A stretch of 64,000 nucleotides of DNA, from contig NZ_SRXY01000009.1 of NCBI RefSeq assembly GCF_004804335.1, positions 124,001 through 188,000 on the forward strand, read 5' to 3'. Below, in pieces: positions 44,163 to 53,710 of the stretch. The notes below the pieces were generated by a model. It was not told the DNA's origin. It made no database searches and saw only the letters and a list, made by a program, of their open reading frames with translations. This DNA comes from Pacificoceanicola onchidii. Its GTDB lineage: Bacteria > Pseudomonadota > Alphaproteobacteria > Rhodobacterales > Rhodobacteraceae. The position numbers and the translations under genes were made by a program. Each line of letters starts with the position of its first letter. The first letter of the stretch is position 1.

Positions 44163-45421
44163 GCGCCCGCGCCCTCTCGCAGTTTCTTCGCTTCCCACAG
44201 GTAGGTATTGCGCGCGGTGGCGTTGATCTCGGTTTCCGCAAGCGCCTCCATCGTCTCCGCCTTCAACGCCTCGGCAGATGCGCCAAGCGCAAGAAGGTGA
44301 TCGCACAGCTCCAGCCGCCATTGCAGATCCGGGGTGGCCTGCGCCTGTGCCTCAAGCGCCTCAACACCGCCAGCCAGCTCAGCCATGTGCCGCGCCCGCG
44401 CCGCCGAGGACAGCGTGCCCAGATGGGTCGGGTTGCCATCGTACCACCCCAGCGTGCCCGTCGCAAAAGCACGGGCCGACCAGGACGCCTTGCCATAGAA
44501 CTCGCCCAGCCAGGGCTTGTCCGCCAGATGCGGCGGCAGGGAGATGCTGGCGGCGATGTCGTCCTGAGACAGCCCCGCGTCCATGCCTTCCGCCGTATGG
44601 CGCATCACGTGCAAGATCGCCTCGCGCGTGGTCAGCAGCACCTCGCGCACCCGGTCCGCGCCAAAGACCGGTTGGGTGTGCCCCGGCGCCAGCACCTCGG
44701 CCCCAAGCTCCGCCAGCATGGCAAGGCTTTCGGCCCATTTCGCAAAATCCCGGTAAGGCGTGCCGCGAATGGCATAAAGGTTAGGAAAGGCATGATACCA
44801 GTTGTCACCGGGAAACAGGATCTTCTGCTCCGGCAGCCAGACCGCCATGTGATCCGCCGTCTCTCCCGGCGCGTGGATCAGCCGCGCCAAAGTCCCATCA
44901 AGGTCAATATCCCTGTCCTCGGCGAATAGCTCCGTCGGCGGGATATGCCCCGCGCCCATACCTTCCATCGGGCGATTGCCCGGCCCGCAGCCAAGCGAAA
45001 TCCGCTCTTCGGGTGTCAGCCCGATGCCAAACTGCGCCATGGTCCGCCGCCCCAAAGCCTTGTTCGGCGCAATCCGCGTCTCGTCCTGCCCCACCAGATC
45101 GGACTCGAACCCGGCGCTCGCCAGAATGGGCACCGTTTGCCCCTCGCTGAACACGCTCGCGCCGGAGATGTGATCGCGGTGGCTGTGTGTGTAGATGATC
45201 CGCCCAACGGGCTTGTCCGTCTTCTCCCGGAAGGCCGCCAGAACATGCGCCGCCGCGCTGGTGCTTTCGGAGGTGTCAACGATGGTAACCGTCTCGCGGC
45301 CTTCGATCATATGCTGGGTCGAGGCGGCATAACCCACGGCGGTCCAGACACCGGGCGCAAGGTCGACCACCTGTTTTCTGAACTGGGTCTCATTGTGAAC
45401 GACAAGACTGTTATTTGGCAT
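44159..45421 (-). CDS. MBL-fold alkylsulfatase-like hydrolase (SdsA1/type III related)
   Basis: The 420-residue protein has the Zn motif IIYTHSHRDHISGASVF, a downstream ETADHMAVWLPEQKILFPGDN and the LAPGHTQPVFG His. A helical region of the alkylsulfatase dimerisation type follows (YGKASWSARAFATGTLGWYDG), with the characteristic GWYDGNPTHL. SdsA1-type enzymes split primary alkyl sulfates. This one has no signal peptide and stops before the SCP2-like C-terminal domain of full SdsA1, so it is a short cytoplasmic variant. It overlaps the permease gene and starts three bases after the sulfatase gene. Confidence 0.88.
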   Translation of the reverse strand: MPNNSLVVHNETQFRKQVVDLAPGVWTAVGYAASTQHMIEGRETVTIVDTSESTSAAAHVLAAFREKTDKPVGRIIYTHSHRDHISGASVFSEGQTVPILASAGFESDLVGQDETRIAPNKALGRRTMAQFGIGLTPEERISLGCGPGNRPMEGMGAGHIPPTELFAEDRDIDLDGTLARLIHAPGETADHMAVWLPEQKILFPGDNWYHAFPNLYAIRGTPYRDFAKWAESLAMLAELGAEVLAPGHTQPVFGADRVREVLLTTREAILHVMRHTAEGMDAGLSQDDIAASISLPPHLADKPWLGEFYGKASWSARAFATGTLGWYDGNPTHLGTLSSAARARHMAELAGGVEALEAQAQATPDLQWRLELCDHLLALGASAEALKAETMEALAETEINATARNTYLWEAKKLREGAGA

Positions 45422-45424
45422 AAG

Positions 45425-47068
45425 TCATTCCTTCACATAGATTTTTCCTGCCGGTCCGCGATAGACCACGGTCAATTCCTCGGGCACCTCGTCCCCCTCT
45501 ATGAGGAAAGGCAAAATACCGCGTCGGCTGGATTTTCCGCGCATGCCCCGAATGTCGTCATCGGACCGTGTCACCCGCTGCGCACAGCGCCGGCCCCAAT
45601 CGGCGAGCAGCCCGTAAAGCCGTGTGATCTCGGCCTCATGGCCCGGCTCCTTCGCCAGATCGTGGAACTCGTTCGGATCGTTTTGCAGATCAAACAGCAT
45701 GGGGCGGAACCCGCCTTCGGCGTGCATCAGCTTGAACCGCCCGTCAAACACCATGAAAAGCCGACAATCCATCGGGTCGAGCCCCAATTTCACCGCCTGC
45801 GGCGTCGGTGAGTAGTCAAATTCAGACACCGCGAAATCGCGCCACTCCGGCGTCTCGCCGCGCAGCCAGGGCATCAGCGAGCGCCCCTCAAGGATATGCG
45901 GCACCGCCTTGCCACCCGCGAACTCAAGGAACGTCGGCGCAAGATCAATCGATTCCACCAGCGCCTCGCAAACGCTGCCCCGGCTGGCATCCGCCTCCGG
46001 GCGCGGATCATAGACAATCATCGGAATCCGCACGGACGGGTCATGAAACAGATCTTTCTCCCCCATCCAGTGATCCCCGAGGTAATCCCCATGATCAGAG
46101 GTCAGCACGATCATCGTGTCCTCCAGCCGCCCGGAGCGTTCCAGATAGTCCAGCAACACGCCCAACTGATCGTCGCATTGCTTGATCAGCCCCATGTAGG
46201 CCGGGATCACCTTGTGCCGCACGTCTTCGCGCTGAAAGGCAAGGCCGATCTTGTTGGCCATATAGGCCTCGTAAACCGGATGCGCGTCCTGCCGTTCACA
46301 ATCTGCGCGCAGCGGCGCCGGGACATGGTTGGCCCCGTACATGTCGTGATAGGGGCTTGGGACGATATAGGGCCAATGCGGTTTGATATAGCTGACATGG
46401 GTGCACCACGGCCCCTCTGCCTGTTCGATGAAATCAATCGTGCGCTGGGTCAGCCACGGCGTTTCGCTGTCCTCTTCGCGAATGTTGGCAGGTTTGTCGG
46501 CGTTCTTGAACATCCAGCCAGAGGCGATGTCCCCGTCTTCGTCCACCCCGGCATTGGCATGGGTCGCCCAGGGGTTTTCCGAGGGATACCCCTTTGATTT
46601 CAGGTATTCATTATAGGGCGAGCGGCGTTCGTCATAAAACCCGTCAGGCCCCTGCCCCCACAGCCCGTCATCGCGAATCCAGACGTCAAACCCGCATTCC
46701 GCCTGCCGCGCGCCAATCTCGCTGTCGGGGCTGAGACCCAGCCGGGCCAGCCCTTCGGCATCGGCTTTCATATGCGTCTTGCCAATCAGCCAGCAATCCA
46801 TCCCGGCCCGGCGCAGGTGATCGCCCATGGTCATCTCGCCCACGCGCAACGGAAAGCCGTTCCACGCCGCACCATGCGACGAGACATAGCGCCCGGTGTA
46901 AAAACTCATCCGGCTCGCCCCGCAGATCGGCGATTGCACATATGTATTGGAAAAGCGCACGCCCATCTTGGCAACACGATCGAAATTCGGCGTGTGCAGA
47001 TGCGGATGTCCCGCGCAGCTGAGGTAATCAAACCGCAGCTGATCATACATGATGAACAGAATGTTCAT
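45425..47068 (-). CDS. Formylglycine-type sulfatase
   Basis: The 547-residue alkaline-phosphatase-fold hydrolase has the modification motif C49-G-A-S-R53 (SPICGASRMSFYTGR), a C-x-A-S-R variant of the usual C-x-P-S-R. It also has the metal segment TSDHGDYLGDHWMGEKD near 320. The first metal motif reads MYDQLRFDYL rather than DDQ. There is no signal peptide, so substrate must be imported first, consistent with the adjacent TRAP system. Sulfate esters or possibly phosphonate monoesters are candidate substrates. GGGAGGA precedes the ATG. It leads the operon sulfatase-MBL-permease-binding protein. Confidence 0.92.
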   Translation of the reverse strand: MNILFIMYDQLRFDYLSCAGHPHLHTPNFDRVAKMGVRFSNTYVQSPICGASRMSFYTGRYVSSHGAAWNGFPLRVGEMTMGDHLRRAGMDCWLIGKTHMKADAEGLARLGLSPDSEIGARQAECGFDVWIRDDGLWGQGPDGFYDERRSPYNEYLKSKGYPSENPWATHANAGVDEDGDIASGWMFKNADKPANIREEDSETPWLTQRTIDFIEQAEGPWCTHVSYIKPHWPYIVPSPYHDMYGANHVPAPLRADCERQDAHPVYEAYMANKIGLAFQREDVRHKVIPAYMGLIKQCDDQLGVLLDYLERSGRLEDTMIVLTSDHGDYLGDHWMGEKDLFHDPSVRIPMIVYDPRPEADASRGSVCEALVESIDLAPTFLEFAGGKAVPHILEGRSLMPWLRGETPEWRDFAVSEFDYSPTPQAVKLGLDPMDCRLFMVFDGRFKLMHAEGGFRPMLFDLQNDPNEFHDLAKEPGHEAEITRLYGLLADWGRRCAQRVTRSDDDIRGMRGKSSRRGILPFLIEGDEVPEELTVVYRGPAGKIYVKE

Positions 47069-47156
47069 CGCAGTCCTCCCTAAGTGCGGCCACGGTTATT
47101 CTGGGCCGTCGTTGGATCTCACTATTGCCGAAAAAACCGGCGTGTCCTAATGTGCA

Positions 47157-47171
47157 GTCCACCAGGTGGAC
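47157..47171. promoter_or_regulatory. Palindromic operator candidate GTCCACC-A-GGTGGAC
   Basis: A perfect 15-bp palindrome with 7-bp arms lies in the gap between the divergent sulfatase and IclR genes. It overlaps the IclR ribosome binding site (AGGTGG). IclR regulators usually bind palindromes of about this size and repress themselves. I infer an IclR site controlling both directions. Confidence 0.5.
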
Positions 47172-47173
47172 CG

Positions 47174-48013
47174 ATGCAAGACACGCCCAACCCCAGCTCG
47201 ACCAAGACCATCCGCGCGCTCGATCGCGGCCTGCTGCTTGTCGAAACCCTGTCGCAACGCGGGCAGATGACGCTGGCCGAATTGCGCAGGTCCACCGGCC
47301 TCAGCAATCCAACCTTGCTGCGCATTTTGCTCACCTTGCAGGAGCGCGGCTGGGTCCGGCGCAACATCGCCGAAGGCCGCTATGAGCTGGCCCATTCGCT
47401 GGGCAATCTGCTCGGGGAGACCGCGCGCGCCCACCCTCTGGCCGAAATCGCTGCGCCGTACCTGCTGGAGTTGAAAAGCCGGCAGGCGGGATGGCCTTCG
47501 GACCTGTGCACCATGCTCGGCGCGGGACGGATCGAGATCATTGAAAGCACGCGCATTCGCGGCCCGCTCGCCATGACCCGCACCGCGCTCGGCATCCGCC
47601 CGTCCATGGTGCTCTCCGCCCACGGCCGCGCAATCCTGTCCTTTTCAAGCAAGGAACAACGTCAAATTCACCTCGATGGCATGAAAAAAGCCGCCAACAA
47701 GGAAGATCAGCGCTGGATCGAATCCGGCAAGCTCGACGCCGTAATCGCGCAAACCCGCGCGCAAGGGTTTGGCCTGCGCGAGCCGAACTACTGGCAGCCG
47801 CCCTTTGATCCCGGACCGGAACACGCCGCCATGGCGGTGCCGGTGCTGTCGAAAACCGGCGTGCACGGCTCGATCAGCCTGATCTGGATGGCCGATGAGA
47901 TGAGCCTCGACGAGGTTCTTGCGCTCGGATCCCTTCAGGACCTGCAAAAGTCCTCGGCCCGCATTGGCGTCGCTCTCGACCGCGCGGGCATCGCCGCGCC
48001 GCGCGTCGCCTAG
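47174..48013 (+). CDS. IclR-family transcriptional regulator
   Basis: The 279-residue protein has an N-terminal winged HTH (ALDRGLLLVETLSQRGQMTL, then STGLSNPTLLRILLTLQERG) and an IclR effector domain (about 100-270). I set the start at 47174, behind AGGTGG, since MQDTPNPSSTKTIRALDRG fits the family; the frame runs back to 47084. It is divergent from the sulfatase/TRAP operon and is its most likely regulator, probably responding to the imported substrate or a breakdown product. Confidence 0.93.
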   Translation: MQDTPNPSSTKTIRALDRGLLLVETLSQRGQMTLAELRRSTGLSNPTLLRILLTLQERGWVRRNIAEGRYELAHSLGNLLGETARAHPLAEIAAPYLLELKSRQAGWPSDLCTMLGAGRIEIIESTRIRGPLAMTRTALGIRPSMVLSAHGRAILSFSSKEQRQIHLDGMKKAANKEDQRWIESGKLDAVIAQTRAQGFGLREPNYWQPPFDPGPEHAAMAVPVLSKTGVHGSISLIWMADEMSLDEVLALGSLQDLQKSSARIGVALDRAGIAAPRVA

Positions 48014-48047
48014 TCTGATCTGGGCCCATAGGGATTGCGCCCGCCCC

Positions 48048-48821
48048 TCAGGTGCTCTTCAATCCCAGCGCATCACTCATGGCCAGCGCCGTCATGCCGC
48101 CGTCGATGGTAATATCCTGCCCCTTGATCCAAGCGCTTTGCGGCGACGCAAGGTAGAGGATCACATCGGCAATCTCCGACGGCGCGCCGGGACGGCCCAC
48201 CCGCCCGATGGCCTTGGCCACCTTGTCTCCGAAGGCGGACTTGAAATCCTCGAGGATCCCGGTGCTCACCGCCGCCGGGCTGACCGAATTCATCCGCAAT
48301 CCCCGAGCGATCATCGCTTCGGTTTCGGCGATGGTGAAGGCAATCACCGCTTCTTTCGACAGGTTGTAGGCGCGCACATGATCAATGCCGCGCGCCTCTA
48401 CAAACGCCTGCGCCTCATCCGGGGCACAGGCCATCAGCGCCTTGACCTCGTCGATATTGTCCCGCCACGCCGCACCCGCTCGCGAGGCCACATTCACAAT
48501 CGCCGCTCCCGGGGCGAGCTTGTCCAGAAACCCGGTCAGGAAGCTGCGAAACCCAAGGAAGTTCACCCCGAGGATCACGCTTTCGAGCCCTTCGCGCGGC
48601 GGCAGGCCCGCGTTGTTGATCAGCGCATCATAAGGCCCGTGTGCCGCGTCCAAAGCTGCGGAAATCGAGGCCGGATCGTTCAGATTGACCTCGATCCAGC
48701 GCGCCGCGCCCTCCGCAGGGCGCGTGACGTCAAAGGCCGTGACCTCATGTCCCTGCGCCACCAGTTTCTTTGCCACCTCCGCGCCGATCCCGCTGGCGCC
48801 GCCCGTCAATGCAACCTTCAC
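48048..48821 (-). CDS. Short-chain dehydrogenase/reductase
   Basis: The 257-residue SDR shows TGGASGIGAEVAKKL, DALINNAGLPPREG, an active-site Ser in VNVASRAG, and AYNLSKEAVIAFT in which the usual Tyr-x3-Lys is Y-N-L-S-K. It ends near IDGGMTALAM. The start is a GTG at 48821 with GGGAGGA seven bases upstream. The substrate is unknown. It is convergent with the IclR gene; an alcohol or aldehyde released from a sulfate ester is a possible substrate, by context only. Confidence 0.9.
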   Translation of the reverse strand: MKVALTGGASGIGAEVAKKLVAQGHEVTAFDVTRPAEGAARWIEVNLNDPASISAALDAAHGPYDALINNAGLPPREGLESVILGVNFLGFRSFLTGFLDKLAPGAAIVNVASRAGAAWRDNIDEVKALMACAPDEAQAFVEARGIDHVRAYNLSKEAVIAFTIAETEAMIARGLRMNSVSPAAVSTGILEDFKSAFGDKVAKAIGRVGRPGAPSEIADVILYLASPQSAWIKGQDITIDGGMTALAMSDALGLKST

Positions 48822-48960
48822 CTGCAATCCTCCCCATTGCACACCCGCCCGGTCCGAGACCTCTGTTTCAGACCCTGCGGCAGGAAACATGCAGCAAGCA
48901 CAGGTTTGACTGCAAGTGTCCAGAACCCCGGCGCGCGCCGGGCGCACCGGGAGGCGGGAC

Positions 48961-50328
48961 TTACATGAAGTAGCGCAGCCAGAGGTAGACGTTGGAGATC
49001 GCCAGCGTCAGCAGCATGATCGGGAAAGCAATCTTCATGAAGGCCAGGAACTTGATCGGCTGCTTGGCCTTTTCGGCAAAGGCTGCGACGGTCAGGTTCG
49101 CGCTCGCCCCCAGCAAGGAACCGTTCCCGCCAAGGCACGCCCCAAGCGCCAGCGACCACCACAGCGGTTCAATCGCCTCCGGCCCGCCAAAGGTGCCTTC
49201 GGTGGATTCGATCAGCGGGATCATCGTGGCCACAAACGGGATGTTGTCGAGGATCGCCGACAGGATGCCCGAGGCCCAGAAGATCAGGAAGGAGGTCCAC
49301 ATCAGATCGCCGTCCGTCACCTCCAGAACCTTCTCCGCAAAGAAGTTCAGCAGGCCCACGTGCTCCACGCCCGCGACAATCACAAACAGGCCCGCGAAGA
49401 ACAGGATCGTCACCCATTCCACCTCGCCAAAGATGTGATGCACCGATTCCGATTGCTGCTCTGCGGTCTGATGCCCGTAGGCCAGCAGCATCAAGAGCGC
49501 CGAGCCCGCCAGCGCGCTGGTCCCCGGCTGAATGCCGTAGCCATGACCCACGGTGAAACCAAAGATCACCAGCGCCAGCACGGCCAGCGATTTGATCATC
49601 AGCGTCACATCCGTGATCGCGCCGCTTTCGTCGAACTTCATAATGCGCTCACTGGCCGAAGCCGGAATTTTCGCCAGCGCCTTGCGGTTCATGACGTAGA
49701 TGATCGCTGTCAGGATCACGAGGCAGAAGGCCGAAATCGGCGCAAGGTTCCAAAGGAAATCGTTAAAGCTGAGCCCGGCGGCCGAGCCGATGATGATGTT
49801 CGGCGGATCCCCAATCAGCGTCGCGGTACCGCCGACATTGGACGCCAGAATCTCGGCCATGAAGAATGGAAACACCGGCGTTTCAAGCGCGTCGGTAATC
49901 AAAAGCGTGATCGGCGCGATCAGCAGCACCGTGGTCACGTTGTCGAGCATGGCCGAGAACACCGCCGTGATCAGCGTCAGCATGATCAGGATGCCGGTCG
50001 GATTGGCCTTGACCGACTTCGCCGCCTTGATCGCAACATACTGAAAAAGACCGGATTTTGACGTGATGGCCACGATCACCATCATCCCGATCAACAGCGC
50101 GAGCGTGTTGGCATCGACGCCCGCAAGCGCTTGTTGTTGATTGATGATACCAAAGATCACCATCAGGGACGCGCCGAGCATCGCCAGGATTGCCCGGTTC
50201 ATTTTCTCCGTGATCAGAAGGGCATAGACGGCAATCAGTATGCCGGTGGCCAGCCAAAGCGGGTCAATGCCGATGAGGTTGGCCATGGAAAAGCCGGCTT
50301 CTCCGTGGTGTGCGGAAGACTCAGTCAA
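48961..50328 (-). CDS. Na+/H+ antiporter NhaD/ArsB-family permease
   Basis: This membrane protein of about 455 residues is of the ArsB/NhaD ion transporter superfamily, with about 12 helices. Conserved parts are MLDNVTTVLLIAPITLLITD, SNVGGTATLIGDPPNIIIGS, AILDNIPFVATMIPLI and the ACLGGNGSLLGASANL re-entrant repeat. The pair of DN-T/P motifs fits Na+/H+ or arsenite/anion exchange. The start is uncertain: TTG at 50328 has AGGA at good spacing, while the ATG at 50286 (MANLIGIDPLW) has none close. A CBS-domain gene lies upstream on the same strand and may regulate it. Confidence 0.9.
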   Translation of the reverse strand: MTESSAHHGEAGFSMANLIGIDPLWLATGILIAVYALLITEKMNRAILAMLGASLMVIFGIINQQQALAGVDANTLALLIGMMVIVAITSKSGLFQYVAIKAAKSVKANPTGILIMLTLITAVFSAMLDNVTTVLLIAPITLLITDALETPVFPFFMAEILASNVGGTATLIGDPPNIIIGSAAGLSFNDFLWNLAPISAFCLVILTAIIYVMNRKALAKIPASASERIMKFDESGAITDVTLMIKSLAVLALVIFGFTVGHGYGIQPGTSALAGSALLMLLAYGHQTAEQQSESVHHIFGEVEWVTILFFAGLFVIVAGVEHVGLLNFFAEKVLEVTDGDLMWTSFLIFWASGILSAILDNIPFVATMIPLIESTEGTFGGPEAIEPLWWSLALGACLGGNGSLLGASANLTVAAFAEKAKQPIKFLAFMKIAFPIMLLTLAISNVYLWLRYFM

Positions 50329-50493
50329 TGTTTCGGTCCTGTGGAGTTGGATTTGGGTCAGAGAGCATTGCCAAACACGCTCAAGTCGCCCGGCGTTCCT
50401 TGCCATGCGCCGAACGCCGGCAAACCGTGCCGAAAACCAAGCATTTGCGATGCGCCACACGCGATGACGCAGGTTTGGCAGTGCACTCGGGCC

Positions 50494-50991
50494 CTAGTCC
50501 AGAATTCGATCAAAGATGGCGTTGGCGCTGACCGTGCCGACAAAGCGGTTGGTCTCCGGCTCCACAAGGATCACGTGCCGCTTGTAGCGGTAGATCATCA
50601 AGATGGCTTCCATCAGCGGCGTTTCCGGCGCCGTTGTCGGAATGTTTTCCGGATCGGACATGTGCTCGCACACCGTCTCTTCTTTCAGCCGTTCGATCTG
50701 GGCATCGAGGTCCGACTTGTCCAACGTCAGGAACCGCAGGTTGTCGAAGTTGGTTTTATCGGCGTTCCCGGTCACAGAAATCGACGCGGCCCGCGGCAGC
50801 AGCATGCTGAGCAAGGTCGGCGCGGTGAACACGCCGCGATAGGTGCCATTGTCCTCGACAACGGGCAAAAACCGGGCCCGGCTTTCGCGCAAAACGTGAA
50901 AGGCGTCAAAAACCGTGGCATCGGGGGAAATGGTGCGCTGGCGATCCGTTGGCAGCATCGCATCAAGGCAGGTCAGATTGCGGCCGGGCAT
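50494..50991 (-). CDS. CBS-domain pair protein
   Basis: The 165-residue soluble protein holds two CBS domains, about 8-60 (ISPDATVFDAFHVLRESRAR) and 108-163 (TTAPETPLMEAILMIYRYKR). CBS pairs usually bind adenosine nucleotides and gate partner proteins. It stands 165 bases upstream of the NhaD/ArsB-like permease on the same strand, so it may sense cell energy state for that transporter. The ATG at 50991 follows AGAGGG. Confidence 0.9.
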   Translation of the reverse strand: MPGRNLTCLDAMLPTDRQRTISPDATVFDAFHVLRESRARFLPVVEDNGTYRGVFTAPTLLSMLLPRAASISVTGNADKTNFDNLRFLTLDKSDLDAQIERLKEETVCEHMSDPENIPTTAPETPLMEAILMIYRYKRHVILVEPETNRFVGTVSANAIFDRILD

Positions 50992-51070
50992 GGTCCCTCT
51001 CAATCTATGTCAGCAAAAAGTGCCGCATACCTGGGCCTTTGGCAAAAGCCTCGGGTGTGTCGGGCGCGGC

Positions 51071-51100
51071 TTCAATGCGCCCATTGCCCGGCAATGTCAA
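51071..51100 (-). promoter_or_regulatory. CBS-gene promoter with embedded palindrome
   Basis: On the minus strand a perfect -35 TTGACA (51100-51095) is followed after 17 bases by a weak CATTGA. The spacer contains the perfect palindrome CATTGCC-C-GGCAATG (51082-51096), which overlaps the -35. A repressor there would control the CBS gene and perhaps the permease. The stretch 51101-51286 shows nothing else. Confidence 0.45.
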
Positions 51101-51286
51101 ACCCGGTTTTGAGAAATAATTCGGCCGTTATCGCAGACAAAAAACCAAGCAATATTCGCAGGTTTTGGCACGTTTGTTGCCTTGATCAGCACAACTTGGT
51201 TCGGCGCTTTTAAACCACCCGTTGCGCCGCCGTCGCTGCGTGTGAAACCGGCCTCGGGCGATTCAAGCCCAGCAGGGCGCAAGCCG

Positions 51287-53590
51287 TCAGTTCAACTGCT
51301 GATGCACTGTTTCCGTCAGATCCGTCAGCGAGAAGGGTTTCGGCAGGAAGACGGAATTCGGGATCTCATCGCGCCCCTCGCCAAAGGCGTCTTCCGCATA
51401 GCCCGAAACGAAGACAACGCGCACATCCGGGCGGGCTTTGCGCGCCTCACGCACCCAACTTGGCCCGTCCATACCCGGCATCACCACGTCCGTGACAAAG
51501 ATGTCGACGTTCAGCTCATCGTCTTCCAGCGTGCTCAGCGCCTCTTCGGCGGTCTCGGCTTCGATCACCGTGTAGCCACGCAGTCGCAACGCTCTCGCGG
51601 CAAAGGCGCGAACCGGCGCTTCGTCCTCGACCAGCAGCACAACACCCGAGCCTTTCTCCGGCAGCTTGCGGGCTTCCGGCTCCGGCTTGGCAACCTGCTC
51701 CTCCTCCGTCGGCTCAAAAGACGGCAGCAGCAACGTAAAGCAGGTGCCCTGCCCCACGACGCTGTCCACGAAGATGAAACCGCCGGTCTGTTTGACGATC
51801 CCATAGACCGTCGACAGCCCCAGACCCGTGCCCTCACCGGGCCGTTTCGTGGTGAAGAACGGCTCAAAAACCTTCTGCAGCTTGTCCTTCGGAATACCCG
51901 TGCCCTGATCGACGATGCGCACCGAGACGTAGACCCCCGGCTCCACCACCGCGCGGTCCCGCTCCAAAGGCTCCCGTAGAACGCGGCGCTCGGTCTCGAC
52001 TGTGATTTCGCCACCGTCCGGCATCGCATCGCGCGCATTTACCACGAGGTTCACGATCACCTGTTCCAGCTGACGCTTGTCCCCGCGCACCGGCGGCAGG
52101 ATCGGATCGTGTTTCAACGTCAGCGACACCCGTTCGCCTACCAGCCGGTTCAGCAAATGGGTGAGATCCGACAGCGTATCCCGCAGGTCCAGCACCTCCC
52201 GGCGCAGGTTCTGCTTGCGCGAGAAAGCCAGCAATTGCCCCACCAGCGAGGCCGCGCGATTGGCGTTCTGGTTGATTTGAACAAGATCGTTGTAATCCGG
52301 ATCGCCCTGGTCGTGGCGCAGCAACATCAGGTCACAGTGCCCGGAAATGGCGGTCAGCAAGTTGTTGAAATCATGTGCAACCCCGCCGGCCAGCTGACCA
52401 ATTGCCTGCATCTTCTGGCTCTGGACAAACTGCATCTCGAGCGTCTTGAGTTCAGTCGCGTCATTGAGCACCGCAACGAGGCAGGATTTGCCGTGATCGG
52501 TGACCTGCTTGAGCGTCACCTGAACATAAATGTCCTTGTCATCGCGCGTCAGACGCAGAAATTCGGACCGGTGCAACCCGCGTCCTTCGCTGGCTTCTTG
52601 CAGCCAATCCGCCAGAGCCCGCCCAAGCCCAACCATATGTTCCGCCAGATTGCCGCCGCTGGCCCCGTCCAGCGACAACATCCGCTGCGCTTCGGGGTTG
52701 GCGCGCAGGATCGTGCCATCGGGATCCACCTTGACGAGCGGCACAGGCAAGTTGTCAAAACCACCGTCAAGATCCGCGTCCAGCGCCTCGTCCTGCGCTT
52801 TTTCCGGCATCGAGAGCAGGTTCAACTCAAGCCGACCCGCGCCAATTTCCGCACAGTGCAGAAGCATCGGAACAGGCCCATCCGCCGTCACGATCTTGTG
52901 CACGCCGCCCGATCGCAGCGGCATGTCCTCGATCATTTCCTCGACCCGCTTCACGCGGCGGCCCGCGATCTCTCTTGCGCGCGCGTTCATGTAAAGCACC
53001 GCGCCATTGCGCCCAAGCGTCAGAACTGCCTGATCACCGCGCGCGGCGCTGGCCTGCGCGCTGTCAGGCTCGAGCCGCCAGAACACGATTGGACCGGGCA
53101 GAATTCGGGTGTAGACACGAAACCCCTCTGCGTGGCTGGTGATGTCTTCAACAGCATAACCATCTGATTCTGCGCGATTTTGAAGCCGGTACAGAATACC
53201 CTCGGCACTGGCAAACACATCGCGCAAAACCTGTGCGAGCGGCATGCCGTGTTGCGCGGAAAAGCGGGTGCGCGCGGTCTTGTTCGCGCCGATCAAACCG
53301 CCTTCGCCATCGGTGACAAAACAATAATCCGGGTCACCCTCGACCAGATCAATGAGCAAGGTTGTGCGCCGCATGCGTCGCCAATCCGACAGCGCCTTGG
53401 CCAGCAGCCAGCCGATCCCGATGCTGCCCATCGCCCCAGTCGCCGCCAGAAGTGCCGTGCGAACAACACCTTCCTGAACAAACCAGGAGGCCACAAGAGA
53501 CGCGGCAGCCATCATCAGCATGGCAAAAGCACCATACCGAAACGCAAGACCAAGGCTGTTGTCACTCTCCTGGTAGGATGTGGCGCTCAT
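51287..53590 (-). CDS. cckA: Cell-cycle hybrid histidine kinase CckA
   Basis: CckA phosphorylates CtrA and CpdR through ChpT and steers the alphaproteobacterial cell cycle, or motility and gene transfer in Rhodobacterales. The 767-residue protein has two N-terminal membrane helices (about 20-65), PAS-like regions (about 90-360) and the H-box [20 protein letters not shown] with H406. The ATPase part carries [21 protein letters not shown] and [17 protein letters not shown]. The C-terminal receiver has D701 ([13 protein letters not shown]). AGGAG precedes the ATG at 53590. It stands alone, as usual. Confidence 0.96.
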   Translation of the reverse strand: MSATSYQESDNSLGLAFRYGAFAMLMMAAASLVASWFVQEGVVRTALLAATGAMGSIGIGWLLAKALSDWRRMRRTTLLIDLVEGDPDYCFVTDGEGGLIGANKTARTRFSAQHGMPLAQVLRDVFASAEGILYRLQNRAESDGYAVEDITSHAEGFRVYTRILPGPIVFWRLEPDSAQASAARGDQAVLTLGRNGAVLYMNARAREIAGRRVKRVEEMIEDMPLRSGGVHKIVTADGPVPMLLHCAEIGAGRLELNLLSMPEKAQDEALDADLDGGFDNLPVPLVKVDPDGTILRANPEAQRMLSLDGASGGNLAEHMVGLGRALADWLQEASEGRGLHRSEFLRLTRDDKDIYVQVTLKQVTDHGKSCLVAVLNDATELKTLEMQFVQSQKMQAIGQLAGGVAHDFNNLLTAISGHCDLMLLRHDQGDPDYNDLVQINQNANRAASLVGQLLAFSRKQNLRREVLDLRDTLSDLTHLLNRLVGERVSLTLKHDPILPPVRGDKRQLEQVIVNLVVNARDAMPDGGEITVETERRVLREPLERDRAVVEPGVYVSVRIVDQGTGIPKDKLQKVFEPFFTTKRPGEGTGLGLSTVYGIVKQTGGFIFVDSVVGQGTCFTLLLPSFEPTEEEQVAKPEPEARKLPEKGSGVVLLVEDEAPVRAFAARALRLRGYTVIEAETAEEALSTLEDDELNVDIFVTDVVMPGMDGPSWVREARKARPDVRVVFVSGYAEDAFGEGRDEIPNSVFLPKPFSLTDLTETVHQQLN

Positions 53591-53710
53591 TCCAACTCCT
53601 GTTCGAATCTTGTCCGTAGTTAACACCGGCGACCCTTAATCGCTGGTTAACCGTAAACAAAATGTAACCAGAAACAGAAATAACACAAACAAAATGCAAC
53701 CAAAGGGTGA

